NCBI GenBank assembly: GCA_036924285.1
Contig: JAYKYS010000002.1
Span: 6,696,001 to 6,760,000, forward strand
From: Asterella californica
Taxonomy: Eukaryota; Streptophyta; Marchantiopsida; Marchantiales; Aytoniaceae
Reading direction: 5' to 3'
Length of the DNA: 64,000 nucleotides
The position numbers and the translations under genes were made by a program. The notes below the pieces were generated by a model, which saw nothing but the letters and a program-made list of their open reading frames with translations, was not told the origin of the DNA and ran no database searches. Of the stretch, positions 22,292 through 33,699 are shown piece by piece (within the stretch, counting starts at the first letter, position 1; each line of letters starts with the position of its first letter).

Positions 22292-23234
22292 TGTTGTGTC
22301 GTGGACCGGCTCCTACCTGAAATTCAAACTTCGATGCTTGTCGCTCCAAAGACACTCATGAGAAGACAAGCTAGGCCCCAGCTTACGGATTTTGGCACAA
22401 TCTCAGATCTCCATTTTCATCGCATAGATGGGTAGAGCTCCTTGTCAGCTTTCCATAGGCATCTTGTCTACTTCGTTTGGACGCCTAGTGGAGAAATTAC
22501 AGGACTCGAAAGATGGAGAAAATAAGCTAGGCCCCCCAGCTTATGGGTTTTTGGCACCACTTCGGATCTTCGTTTTTATCGCACCAGTGGATAGAGCTCC
22601 TTGTCAGCATTCCATAAGCACTTTGTCTACTTCGTTTGGACGCATAGTGGAGAAGTTACAGGACTCGAAAGATGGAGAAAACAAGCTAGGCCCCAACTTA
22701 CGAGCTTTTGGCACAACTTCGGATCTTTACTTTTATCGCATAGATGGATAGAGCTCGTTGTCAGCTTTCCATGGGCATCTTGTTTATTTCGTTTGGACAT
22801 CCAGAGAAGAAGTTATGCGATTCGAAAAAAAGCAAAATCAAGGTAGGCCCCTAGTTACTTGCTGACTGGGTATTTAAGACTTCAGGCGTTATATCAAAGA
22901 CGCAAGGGACCTGCTTCTTATTATTGAGGGTTGAACTTCGTACGTACAGACTGTTGCAAGGGGGCTGCTTAAGGGGCTTGCTTGTTCCTGCGACCTGTCG
23001 GTGGATGTTTTGGAGAATTTGGAAGTCCAATACACGCGCGCAAGGTGTCATCGGGTTCAGATCTGTGCAGGCTACGCACAGGTTAAGACGGTTCTGGAAG
23101 AGACGGATCGGGGGTTGTGTTCTGGGAGAAATTGAGACGCATGAAGCAGATTTGGGGTTTTCAGTTACCTGTGAAGGAGAGTTGGACCGTTCGGGCCGTT
23201 CCGGAGTTCAAACTTGCTGTCCTTGGATCCATCG
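22292..23234 (+). mobile_element. LTR1-family LTR, 3' truncated
   Basis: The segment matches 4000-4940 closely, including the 157-bp tandem array (22368, 22524, 22683, 22840). The match stops at CTTGGATCCATCG. There is no polypurine tract before it. From 23235 onwards the sequence looks non-repetitive. Confidence 0.85.
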
Positions 23235-23889
23235 GGAATTGAGTGGCTATGCATTAGCGATTTATAAGGATATATTCACTTAACTTTTTCTTTTCGATTT
23301 TCACGATGATTCTATTTGTCAATTCTCTTTACTTTGTTTCTCTTTTTGACTTTTACAACTACTCCATCCATTCATTCCACTACACGATAAAAAGTTCATC
23401 CCTTCTTTTCTAGCTTTTACAATCCACATCTAACTTTGCTAATGCATAGACAAAATAGATATTCGTTGATCTGAATCTCTTGGATTGACTGATGTCAGAT
23501 ATGCTGCATATGCTTGTTCTAAGCTTGGATTGATTTTTTGGGTATTTAGTACATTTTTGTCCACAGTGAATTTGTAGTAATCGGATTAGTAATTGGATCT
23601 CTTCATGATCACTCGGTGGTTGTCAAAGTGAGTCGAGTTGCTGATGTGACAGTATGAGTGGATGATGTGTGACGTCTTACATAAGTGTCATGTGGCTGTC
23701 TGCATGTGATTGAATGGAGAAGCAACATATGGATCTAGGTGGGTTGTTTGTCAAAAGTATAAAAACTGCGCCATCGAGATCATTTGGAGAAAAATTTGAG
23801 TCTACAAGCCGATAGTTTGTCGAATTTACTTCGTAATTTTAGGTCCGGTTCGGGTTGACTCAAATAGGTCTGGAAAAGTCAGCTGTAAA

Positions 23890-24960
23890 CGGCGAGTTGA
23901 ACTTCAGGACGCGTCTTGAGATTGAAGAGTTTTGAGAGGTTGAATTTCAAGATGCATCCCGAAGTTCAATGTTTGGGAGAAGGTAAGAGAAATCTTTGGA
24001 AGTGCATAACTCTCTACCGAGACTCCATTTTGGGCGAGTTTGATATCATTAGAACCGACTCGATGAGAGGAGTACGTAGGAGGCTCAGTTTAGAGAAATC
24101 ACGAAGCATCAAATAATTGAACTTCGAGATGCGTATCGAAGTTGATGAGGTGTAGCAAAGATCCTCGCTTGAGAAAGCATAGTTTCCTACTTGAGAGCCC
24201 ATTTGAGATGTGCTTGGTATCGTTAGAATTGACTCGACGAGAAAAATATCTTGGAGAGCTCAGTTTGAAAAAATGACCAAGCACAAAATAATTAAAATTC
24301 GGGATGCGTCTTAAAGTTGATGAGATGCGGCACACGAGGATCCGCGCTTGAGAAAACATGACCTTTGCTCGAGAGTCCATTTGGGAGTATGTTGGGTTTC
24401 GTCAGAATAAGCTCGACGAGAGAGACGAGTTGGGGAGCTCAATTTGAGAAATAAATAATTAAACTAATTGAATAAAATAATTGAACTTCGGGACAATAAC
24501 TTGGAGACGAAAGAGAGAGGAAACGAGGAGAAATCTTTTGGAGGGCATAATTTCTTATACAAGAGTCTGTTTGAGGCAAATGATATTGTTGAATCGGCGT
24601 GACGAGGAGAATGAGTTGGGATGGTCAGACTGGAGGTTAGTCAAGTCACATTTCAAGTGAACTTTGGAACATGTCCCGAAGTTAATGAAGAGAGAAGTGG
24701 AAGGTTCAAGCTTTGAGATGGCATAACTTCATGTTCGAAGGTCAGTATGGAGCGTGTTGAATATCATCAGAATTAGCTTTCAGAGGATAAGGGGTTCAGA
24801 AACTCAAATTCAGGAAGTAAGACAACTCTTTCACAAGCTAACTTTGAGACCCGTCTTGCAGTTGATCGATGGAGGAAAAAAGAGAAGAAAATGACGGAAA
24901 TCTTTTAAGAGACGTAACTGTTGTCCATCGGGAAGGTATTTCTGAGAGCTACATATTGAG
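23890..24960 (+). repeat. Degenerate tandem repeat, ~180-bp period, about six units
   Basis: The phrase TGAACTTCGRGAYGCGTCTYGAAGTTGA, in diverged forms, recurs near 23941, 24118, 24293, 24484, 24651 and 24838, spacings of about 167-191 bp. Each unit continues with GCATAACTT..., GAGAGTCCATTTG, ATATCATTAGAAT and GAGCTCAGTTTGAGAAA. No ORF runs through it. The 23235-23890 and 24960-25280 flanks hold nothing I can identify. Confidence 0.75.
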
Positions 24961-25299
24961 ATTAAGAGATTTTAGGTTTAGGACATTTTTGTGGAAAATT
25001 TCTAGATGTCTAAAGTCTAGTTATAAATTTTGTGTATAAAAATAAAAATACTGAAGGGTTAGATTGGATATTTGACACTCAGCGTTGTTGTTCTTCTTTC
25101 TTGACTGTACAAATACTTTCCAGAGCTTGATACCCCGTGATTTCTCTATCACATCTTCCATGTTAAGGTACAACACCGTATTTAAGAGCCCTAAGAATAA
25201 TTAGCCACGCATGAATCCAGACAGACGAGAGAGAGAATTCGGACAAGGAATATGGAGATGGAGGGGGATTTGTTTGTTAGTGGATGTGGTTGACATCTG

Positions 25300-25380
25300 T
25301 CACCAGCCGGCAATAGGATAATAGTGGAAGGTCTGACTTGGGAAGAGGAGGTCAGGGGTTAGAATCCCCTAGATTGCATT
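25300..25380 (+). other. tRNA-like segment, possible SINE head or pseudo-tRNA
   Basis: AGGGG-TTAGAAT-CCCCT at 25354-25370 folds as a textbook T-arm (5-bp stem, 7-nt loop) and matches a B box with one change. Upstream, TAGTGGAAGG could be a D-arm and TCTGACTTGGGAAGA a poor anticodon arm. There is no matching acceptor stem, so this is not a functional tRNA. Confidence 0.35.
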
Positions 25381-25419
25381 TTGACAACGTGGCCGCAGGC
25401 CGTTAGCTTAGGGTGTTTG

Positions 25420-25670
25420 GAGCTCTATTGTGCGGCTGCAAGTTCACAAGATGCATTATGATTATCTTTGAAATGTGTGAGATGGTATCATTTATGTGCA
25501 ATTCACTGCGAAAGATATTTTGTGAAAAAAATTGGAGAGCTCTAAGAACCTTCCCTACGAGACTGCAGGTAGGGAATTCACCAGATGCATTGATGACTAT
25601 CTTTGAAGTGTGTCAGATGATGTCATTTACCTGCGAAAAGTACTTTGTGAATAAAATCGGGGAGCTCTAA
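25420..25670 (+). repeat. Two-copy tandem repeat, ~125 bp
   Basis: CAAGATGCATTATGATTATC...GTGTGAGATGGTATCATTTA...GGAGAGCTCTAA is repeated as CCAGATGCATTGATGACTATC...GTGTCAGATGATGTCATTTA...GGGGAGCTCTAA. The following 25.7-28.3 kb has no supported gene. It contains only a short 22-bp direct repeat (ACAGAATAAACTAAACTAAAC) at about 27772-27825. Confidence 0.7.
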
Positions 25671-28303
25671 CACAACATTCGGTAAGAAGAACTAAATAAT
25701 AAATTTCATATCAAGCTGAATCACAAAAAACAAAAATAATGATTACTCAATTACGGTACCGGTTGTTGTTATTATGCGTTTGCATTGCTAACCATCTATT
25801 TTGCGAAATTCAAGAAAAAGGAAAACTTTACAATGAGGTGGCAACTTCTAGAAGCAAGAGGTTTTCACTTCTATTCAGTTATGTAGAATGTGGATTCTCT
25901 AGCAAATGCATGGACTGTGCAATGTTATTGCCAACGCAGCATGCGCATCTTCAAACTTTTCTTAAAATCAACAGAAAATTTCACGCGTATATCTCAATGT
26001 TTATGCAGGAAAAACAGATTTGAATTTCGTCTCAACCAGCACTCAAAGGTTTTAGCTGATAGCGTTTAGAAGAAAAAGCTGGTTCTGTCTGAGCGCTAGC
26101 GCTGGCTTGGAGTATAAAATCGTTGCTGAAGGCGAGTTTCTGCAAAATCGAGTTATCAGTCCTCTCCGGTCCTAGTCCATTAAATTCTCATGTAATGGAT
26201 ATTTAGCTTACAGATCCAGAACTGACAAGAAAAAGTGGAAGCTTCATATCAACCTAACTTACAGCTGATTTGCTTGCCATTACTTTCTACTCGCAGAACA
26301 TCGCCCAACGTTTTCTTATTCAGGGGCCACGGATTAGTTGCTGGGAAGCCATCATACTAGAAACATCACAAGAGCATCACGGAAGAGCATCACAGATTTT
26401 GTGCTTCTGAATTCGTGACTTGTCCAAGTCCAAATTAAAGTAGCATCCATTTCTTCGAATTCTGCTTATCACATGGCCGCAACTGCAACAGAGATCTAGA
26501 GTGCAGCTCTACGCAGATACGTGAGAATTTATTGCCAGAGTTCAACACTATATTGCTGTAGTCCGTGTAAGGGCATATTAAAGGTCCACGGCGACACCAG
26601 CTCTTAGAAACTAATCAAACACATAAAAGAACCATACTGCTGTGCATCAGCAGAGAAAAACAACGCGATGAGAAAGAAACGGATGGAGACCCCAGCAAGC
26701 CGAAAAAGAGGAAGGAGGCATAACTCTGTTCATGAGCAGTGGGAAACCAGATTAGTTATGATTATTGTTACCCGCTGGATCCAACGGCAGTGCAACCATT
26801 TGTACATTCTTCATCCTCAGTGTAGTGACAAGTCCTTTGCAGAGGGTTCTTATGCATGCTGTACATAAGGGACATATTACGATATTAAGTAAAGTTGTTT
26901 GAGAGCTACAGACTACAGTACTGTAACAGCTTACAATTGCAAGTACCAAGTTATGATTCTGGATCAGATCATCCACCAAGTTCTTCAATGTGCTGATCTG
27001 TAATGGTTACAGAATCACAGAGACTCATCATAAGCTCCCTGAAGTCCATTCGGTAAGATCCTAAATCGATTTTAGATTCGACGGAGACAAAAAGAGTTGG
27101 CACGGATTAGAGGATGGCCCTTTGGCCTTGACGGATGAGAGGTGATGCAATTGGGTTCACTTAGTAATGATTAAATCTCACTGAACAGTTTGATTGTGTG
27201 GAAATTAAAGCACGCGCAAGTTTTGTATCCGGATCTCACACGCATGCATGAGGGAAAAGAGAACTATTAATCATTCAAACAACGTCCAATCATTCAAGTT
27301 ACTAGGTAAAATGACGGCCGGGGATGAATACTGTAAGCCGTAACTACTACAAACTGCAAGAAGCACGTTCGATGGACAGGCCACGAGCCATCTCAGCCTG
27401 ATTCAGCCATTCCAATTTCTACTATGCATATGTATCATAGGCGAGCTCAGAACTTCCAAAACTAATCCTCTGCAGGCTAGCGCTACGTATACAAGTCTCC
27501 ATGAATCAGTCAGCCGAGTTTTTCTTACGCATAGATTAGCACTTGGCAGAAGGTTGCACTGATCATGAGCAGATTCCACCTGAAGTCATGATCAGCACGT
27601 GCACCGAATCTGATCATCATACGTACGAGCAGAGCTAGCGGCAAAAAAGGCCTTGGTCCAGTAGTGAATCTTATCACAAACGAAATTCGAAGTATAATAC
27701 TATAAGAGATTTATATGTTTAATTACAAGGCCGGCCAAAACTAAGAAGTGATCCATTTAAACATTAACTAACAGAATAAACTAAACTAAACAACAGAATA
27801 AACTAAACTAAACAACAGAACAAAACTTAATTTTCTGTGCTGGAGTTATCAAGAAATTAAAGCTGAAAGGTGAAGCCAGAAGGTGTGACACGAATCCATG
27901 TAGAGTTTCTATTTCTGTCGTTTATATCTACATGTCTATGAATTAATGATTATTCCCTGTACAACTCGCCAGGAGGTTTAAGAACCAGCGTGAACTAACC
28001 GAAGTTAGCTCGAGTTGGCTCGGGTATACCCCGGTATAAGTATAAAAGCATGAAATGGAATATTTGTTTTTTCCTCATAGTGTACTTTGAACTTGAAGAA
28101 AAGATTTTTCCAAGAACCATCCTGAAATATCCAAATTAACATTTCTCGGTCAATACTAAGTAATTTGTTCTGAAAGAATCATAACTTGTAAAGCTAGTGA
28201 AGATATTTGATTTGATTCTTATTTTCGCAGATTCCATGATAAAGACGTAATCACGAGAATTTCTCATTAATCGGAAGCCAATCTGCAAAATGCAATCTAC
28301 TGG

Positions 28304-28312
28304 GTTACCAGG
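28304..28312. repeat. Target-site duplication of the MITE, left copy
   Basis: GTTACCAGG here pairs with ATTACCAGG at 54829-54837, eight of nine bases identical and abutting the inverted repeats exactly. Confidence 0.8.
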
Positions 28313-28481
28313 CAGAAATTTGCTTGATCACACCCCAATACTATTTTTGTGCTTGATCACACCCCTGTATTCAGTCACTTGCTTGATCACACCCTCAACC
28401 TGGTACTACTGTAAGTGGAGCCGTTACCATGAACATGACGTGTACATTCTGTTTGGCTGACATGGTTGACATGTTCATAGT
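28313..28481 (+). mobile_element. Left half of a split MITE with long terminal inverted repeat
   Basis: Starting CAGAAATTTGCTTGATCACA, the first ~130 bp are the reverse complement of 54699-54828 with about 80% or better identity by eye. Within it TTGCTTGATCACACC occurs three times (near 28320, 28350 and 28379). The duplicated flank is 8-9 bp, fitting hAT (8) or Mutator-like (9) insertion. The CA start and the length of the repeats do not decide between them. Confidence 0.85.
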
Positions 28482-29589
28482 GGCTTAGCTCTCTGGTAGC
28501 ACAAGGATGTGATGAATCATTGGATATCATCACATCCTTTCTTTTTTTTCAATGGTAGAGGTTTAGAAACACATAGCATAGTTGCCGATTCAAAGTGAAG
28601 CTGGAGCCGAGAGAATGTGAAATCCTTCGTGAAGCTTTGGCTATGGTTGCAACGGCGCGCCATAGTCCGTGAGCTCGGCGGAGTGTGAGATTGGGCAGGT
28701 GAACACGGTGAGCGAGGAAGAAAGTAGGGGGATTTGCAGAATACAACACGAGAGCGAAGGAACGAAATCGGGAGTGGGGGAAATGGAGCCGACAATAAAG
28801 AAAACAATGTTGAATTCTTTCCCGTGGTAACACCCAATGCTGAGCCCGAGAATCTATACCAGCATAAGAACATTGGGACGAGAGGTAGCAGAACACGAGG
28901 GACACTCGGGGACATCACGAACAAAAACTGCAAGAGGTCACGATTGTCCTTTTTCTATCATCACCTGCTGCCAAAAAAATGAAGGAGGACACAATGTCAG
29001 AGCCAGCTTTACTAGGCAGTCAGAACGCGACGAGGACCCCAATTGCAACATCACTTACTACAAACAGTATCTCGACACTGACAACATAAGAGACACAAGA
29101 AAGAGAAAGAAGTCGGATCGGACACCAAAGACCTGCAATAAATACAAGGAATGCAGCTAGAATGCCGAGAGCCATGCCAACACCAACAGTAGGGGTAAGG
29201 GCGGCAGAAGAAGGACTTGGGAGCTTGGGAAACCACCACTGCAGAAGAGCACAGAACAAGTTAGTCAAGGAGGAGAGGTGCACAGAGGTTTTGTCCCAAG
29301 GGAAGAAAAAAAGCGAATCGAGGATAAACAAGAGAGAGAAAAGATCGAACACAACTAGGCTGCCATTGCAGAGTCCAAAGAATCAATTGATAGAAATCTT
29401 GCTCGATTGAAGAGAGACGGTGACACAAAACAGAAAACATACATGGAACTGTACGAGGACCAAAGCGTGTCGGCTGCCACACTTGAAAATCTCAAAGCAG
29501 CGCTGCAAGAACTCAAAGAGAAAGACCCACCGAAAGAAGGACAGAGAGTCATCAGAATCTAGACATCCAGACGACTACTCTTAAACAGA

Positions 29590-30270
29590 ATGGCAATGCT
29601 TGAAATAACAGCATTTGTATTGTACAGCAGACATTGCGTCATCAAGGGATATGATGAGAGAATGGACAGAAATCAGATGAGAATCCGTGTGAAAAGACTC
29701 AGAGTTCTAGGAAGGAATTATTTCCTGGTCCAAGTAAAAAGGAATGAGGAAAGAGATCGAATTCTATCAGTATCACCTCTGTTTATGAGCACACGAATAA
29801 TCTTCGCGTTTCCATGGGAGCCCTCTTTTGATCCATCCAACCTTAGAACAAGAAGAGCACCTTTTTGGATGGAACGGACGAGAATCCATGCAGGGTATGA
29901 GTACTTGGGAGAGGAGATGCTAGAAAGCTTGAGCGAAGTGCTGTACCTCACTAACGAAAAGAAAGAATGTCAATTCAATTGCGTCAGAGGGTGTGTACTA
30001 TTGGACTTAGATCGGGACCTAACAGAGTACGTGGAAGTAGAGGTGGAAGATGACCCTGAAATTTCAATATACAGATAAAAGGTGACCTACAAAAACTTAC
30101 CGGATGCTTGCTTTCAATGTCATCAAAGAGGCCACATCGTACGTCACAGTCCGAGAAGAAGAGTGGCACAAGAATCAACAACAGGACAGGCAAACAACAA
30201 TGTTGACAAAGGCGACGAAGGACAAGTGCAAGAAAGAATACTGCAAGCAAGAAGACAAGACGATGATTGA
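29590..30270 (+). pseudogene. LINE ORF1 with DUF4283-like and zinc-knuckle regions
   Basis: This looks like a plant LINE ORF1, the nucleic-acid-binding partner of the retrotransposon RNA. The region from about residue 60 (RIIFAFPWEPSF) through RAPFWMERTRIHAGYEYLGEEM and RGCVLLDLDRDL follows the DUF4283 layout, and ISIYR then leads to YKNLPDACFQCHQRGH. A TAA at 30076-30078 separates the two parts in frame. The knuckle is CX2CX4H but the final Cys is Ser, so it is degenerate. Sequence upstream (28.6-29.6 kb) is probably the LINE leader and early ORF1, heavily mutated. Confidence 0.6.
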
Positions 30271-30720
30271 TTCAGAACAGTAGAGGAAAAAAAGAAAGCA
30301 ATGAAAGCACTCGGGACAACAAATGCAAGATCGTCGACAACATCAAACCCTATGCTGTGCTAGAGGTGAGGGACGATGCAAAGCCAACAGAAATAGAAAA
30401 GACAGAGGAGATAACAGCAGTGAACGACATGGAGATAAGATTATAAGACAAAAGCTCGAATGAAGAGAAGAGGAAAGAGGAAATGAAGAAAAGAGAGAGA
30501 ACATCAAGAAGGAGGGAAGAGAAAGAAGATGTTAGCAATGAAGAAGGGGGAGAGCGCCCAAACATGATAAGAGAGAAACACGGACAAGAGGACAGGCAAG
30601 GAGAAGAAGAAATGGAAATAGAAGAATGGGTTGACAAATGCAAAACTCAACACGAGTATGCGATAGAAATACAGAAAAAGAGCAACAGAGAAGGCTAGAA
30701 GTAACCAAACACACAAATGA

Positions 30721-33480
30721 GAACCGAACTGAAGATTGCTACATGGAATGTCAGAGGTTTGAGGAACCCGAACGGTGTCAGAAGACTGAAAGCCTGGATG
30801 ACGCAAGGGGATAAGAGACCTGATGTCCTGATGCTTCAAGAACTAAAAATTTAAAAAGAAAAAGAAGACTTCAATCTACAACAGATTACCAAGGCAGAAA
30901 ACATTGTAGTTGACTACAATGAGGAAGGGAAAGCGGGAGCCGCTCTAATCATTCAAAGTGGATGGACAATGGAAGGTAAAGACACAAAAGACGACGACAC
31001 GTTTGCGTGGACAACGATCAAGATGACTGACGGGATACTCAATGCGGTCTCGGTGTATGGACCCATTGATAGATATGAAAGAATAAGAATGTGGGAACGG
31101 TTACAGCAAACGCTAACAAATGAGAACCGGGTTTTCGGAGACAATTGGAACTCTGTGGAGACACCCGTCGATAGCATCGGAAGAACAGCTGTACAACACG
31201 GGACTGAAAAAAGGAAGTGGCAGAGTTTGAAGTTCAATCTTGACCTGGAAGAAGGTCTTCTGATAGCATCATCACAGGAGGGGCCCTTCTTCACAAGACA
31301 ACACAAATGAAACAAAGATACGATCAATCGAGACTTGATAGAATATATCTTTCACAACGAGGAGATTGGCTCTCCGGGAAGCCACAGGTGCACCATGATG
31401 GGAAGCAAACCCTCTCGGATCACCTCCCCGTCTGCGCTGTCTGCTCTCGAGCTCCCCTGCAACAACAGAGGCGTAAAGGTACATATTACAAAGTTTCACC
31501 AGAAGTCCTCCTACCGGAAGAGACGATAGAGGAAGGAAGGAGAACGTGAGAAGAGCACACACGAGAGTTAGAGTTCTATGAGAAAAGTAGTGGAGCCATA
31601 CGAGAAGAATGCTACAACACAAAGAGCAACAAGTCAAGCAAAGGAAAAAAGAGAGAATGAAGAGGCTGGAGGTACTGGAGGCGAAGAGAATAGAGATGGC
31701 ACAGAGCAAGACGAATGAGGTGGACGAAGAGCTAGCCAAGATAGAACAAGAAATAAAAAACTTCGAATCTGAAAAGACCACACACTGGCGAAGAATGAGT
31801 AAGGTCAAGTGGATTCGAGAAAGAGATGCACCCTCGAAATTTTTCTTTGCAATTACAAGGGCTAAGTGAATGAAGGAACCTATAACCGCCTTGCAGGATG
31901 AGAATGGATCACTGCTCACAAAAGAAGAAGACATTCTAAAGGAGATACAATCATTCTATCATAGACTGTCCAGCGTGACGAGGAGGTCGAGCAAGCATAT
32001 GCAAAGAGACAACGTATGCTCACGCTAACTGAAAGAAGAAGAACAGACTCTTAAGGGTGAAGCCGACGAAGGATGAAGTAGGAGAGGTGGTCAGGAGCCT
32101 ATGCAACGAAAAAATGCCAAGGTTAGATAGATGACGAGTGAGACGATAAAAGCATTGTGGTCGGTGATGAAAAGAGATTACATGAAACTCATCAACAGGT
32201 TTTGGGAGGACAAAAAGTTGTCATGGAAGATGACACAAGGGGTGATCAAACTGGTACTGAAGAAAGGGGAGTTGGAGTTTCTCAAAAACTGATGATCGAT
32301 CTCGATGCTAAGTACGGCCTACAAGATCATTGGTAAGCTACTTGTCAATAGAATACAAGTGATCATACCTGATATTGTAGGCAATAAACAAAAAGGATTT
32401 ATCAAAGAGAGACACATAGCGGATAACCTTCTTGCTTACAATCTGAGAAAGGAGTGGGTTGAATAGAAGAAGAGACCGTCAATGTTTATTAAATTAGACT
32501 TTGAAAAAGCATATGATAGGGTTAACCACACCTATCTCTGAGAGACGATGGAAGTGATGTAGATCGACACAAAGTTCATCCAACTCACCAAAGGACTGGT
32601 CGAAGATGCATCATCGAAAGTACATGTTAACGGAGCCTTCACAGAGGATATAGAGCTACTGAGAGGAGTTCGACAGGGATGTCCTTTGGCTCCTCTCTTT
32701 TCGCTCTTGCCACCCAACCATTGATGAGCTTATTGGATGAAGCAGCCAGAGAAGAGAAGCTAAGCGGGATACAAATCAAGGAAAGGAAACAAATGCTACA
32801 CCAACTATTCGCTGACGACACGAGTATCTGTCTAGAAGCGAAACATAGCAATTTCAAGAATCTTCAAGAAGTAATCAAAGACTTCGAGCAAGTTTCTGGA
32901 GCGAAGCTAAACGTCACAAAATCCACTATCATACCGATTGCTGTGCAAGAGATCTCGACTTGGATGTCTACGACGAGTTGTCATGTGACGAGAGAGAGGG
33001 AGGTCGTTAGATACCTGGGATACTCGATCGGGTGGAATATAACTGAGGAAGACCAAGCTCAGTACATACTGACAAAGATGAGGAAAAAACTGAGCAACTA
33101 GTTGTACAAAATGCTAACAATGATGGGGAAAATTGTGGTTGTTCGACATGTCCTTAAGTCTATGCCGACACACATTCTCACCTGCTTGTTCTTCTGCAAG
33201 CCGACCAGCGATGCGATGGAGAAGATGTGTAGAACCTTTATATGGAGAAACAATGATGAAGGACAGAACAAGATAGCGTTGATCGCGTGGGAGGAGATCA
33301 AGCGACCCAAAGGGAAGAGGGGCTAGAACTCTTTGCTTTTGAACTGCAGCACAAAGCTCTCAAAGCGAAACACTGTATGAGGATCTTACAGAAACCTGAC
33401 GAAGATTGGATAGCCGTGGTAGAACAAATGATGAAAGAAGGTTGCACGAGAACAGGGAGATGGAAGAAAGAGAAGGACTG
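30721..33480 (+). pseudogene. LINE ORF2: AP-type endonuclease and reverse transcriptase, decayed
   Basis: The endonuclease that nicks target DNA begins LKIATWNVRGL and continues with LMLQEL, AVSVYGP and a GDNWNS-type box (near 31138). It ends with the SDHLPV box near 31415. A charged helical linker ends in APSKFFFAITRAK (near 31860). The reverse transcriptase shows IKLDFEKAYDRVNH (near 32495), GVRQGCPLAP (near 32660) and LFADDTSIC (near 32810). Many in-frame stops, for example near 30853, 32295, 32465 and 32541, and several frameshifts make it a clear pseudogene. Coding similarity fades at about 33.5-33.7 kb, where another element is inserted. Confidence 0.85.
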
Positions 33481-33699
33481 ATGGACTTCTCAAGAGATCT
33501 GGCTGTTAACACTTCCACCGTTACCCATCAATTTACAAGACGGGGCGTACTTGCCTGATCGTATCATAGAGCGCATACAAGTTCGTAGAGTACTACCAAA
33601 GTTAGCTGCGCCAAAGAGAGTAAACATCTCATCTCCATCTACGAGCATTGCGTCAGTAATATTCTTCATGCAACAACGATGATGAACCTCAGATTTGTC

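Noticed and set aside
25354..25370. Functional tRNA gene
   Set aside because: Only the T-arm is good; acceptor and D-arms do not pair.
28503..28539. 13-bp inverted repeat AAGGATGTGATGA/TCATCACATCCTT as a microRNA hairpin
   Set aside because: Arms are too short for a plant miRNA precursor and it sits at the LINE 5' edge.
28517..29352. Minus-strand hydrophobic frames that look like membrane proteins
   Set aside because: They are antisense to the A/G-rich LINE leader, which makes Leu/Phe/Ser-rich shadows; no conserved features.
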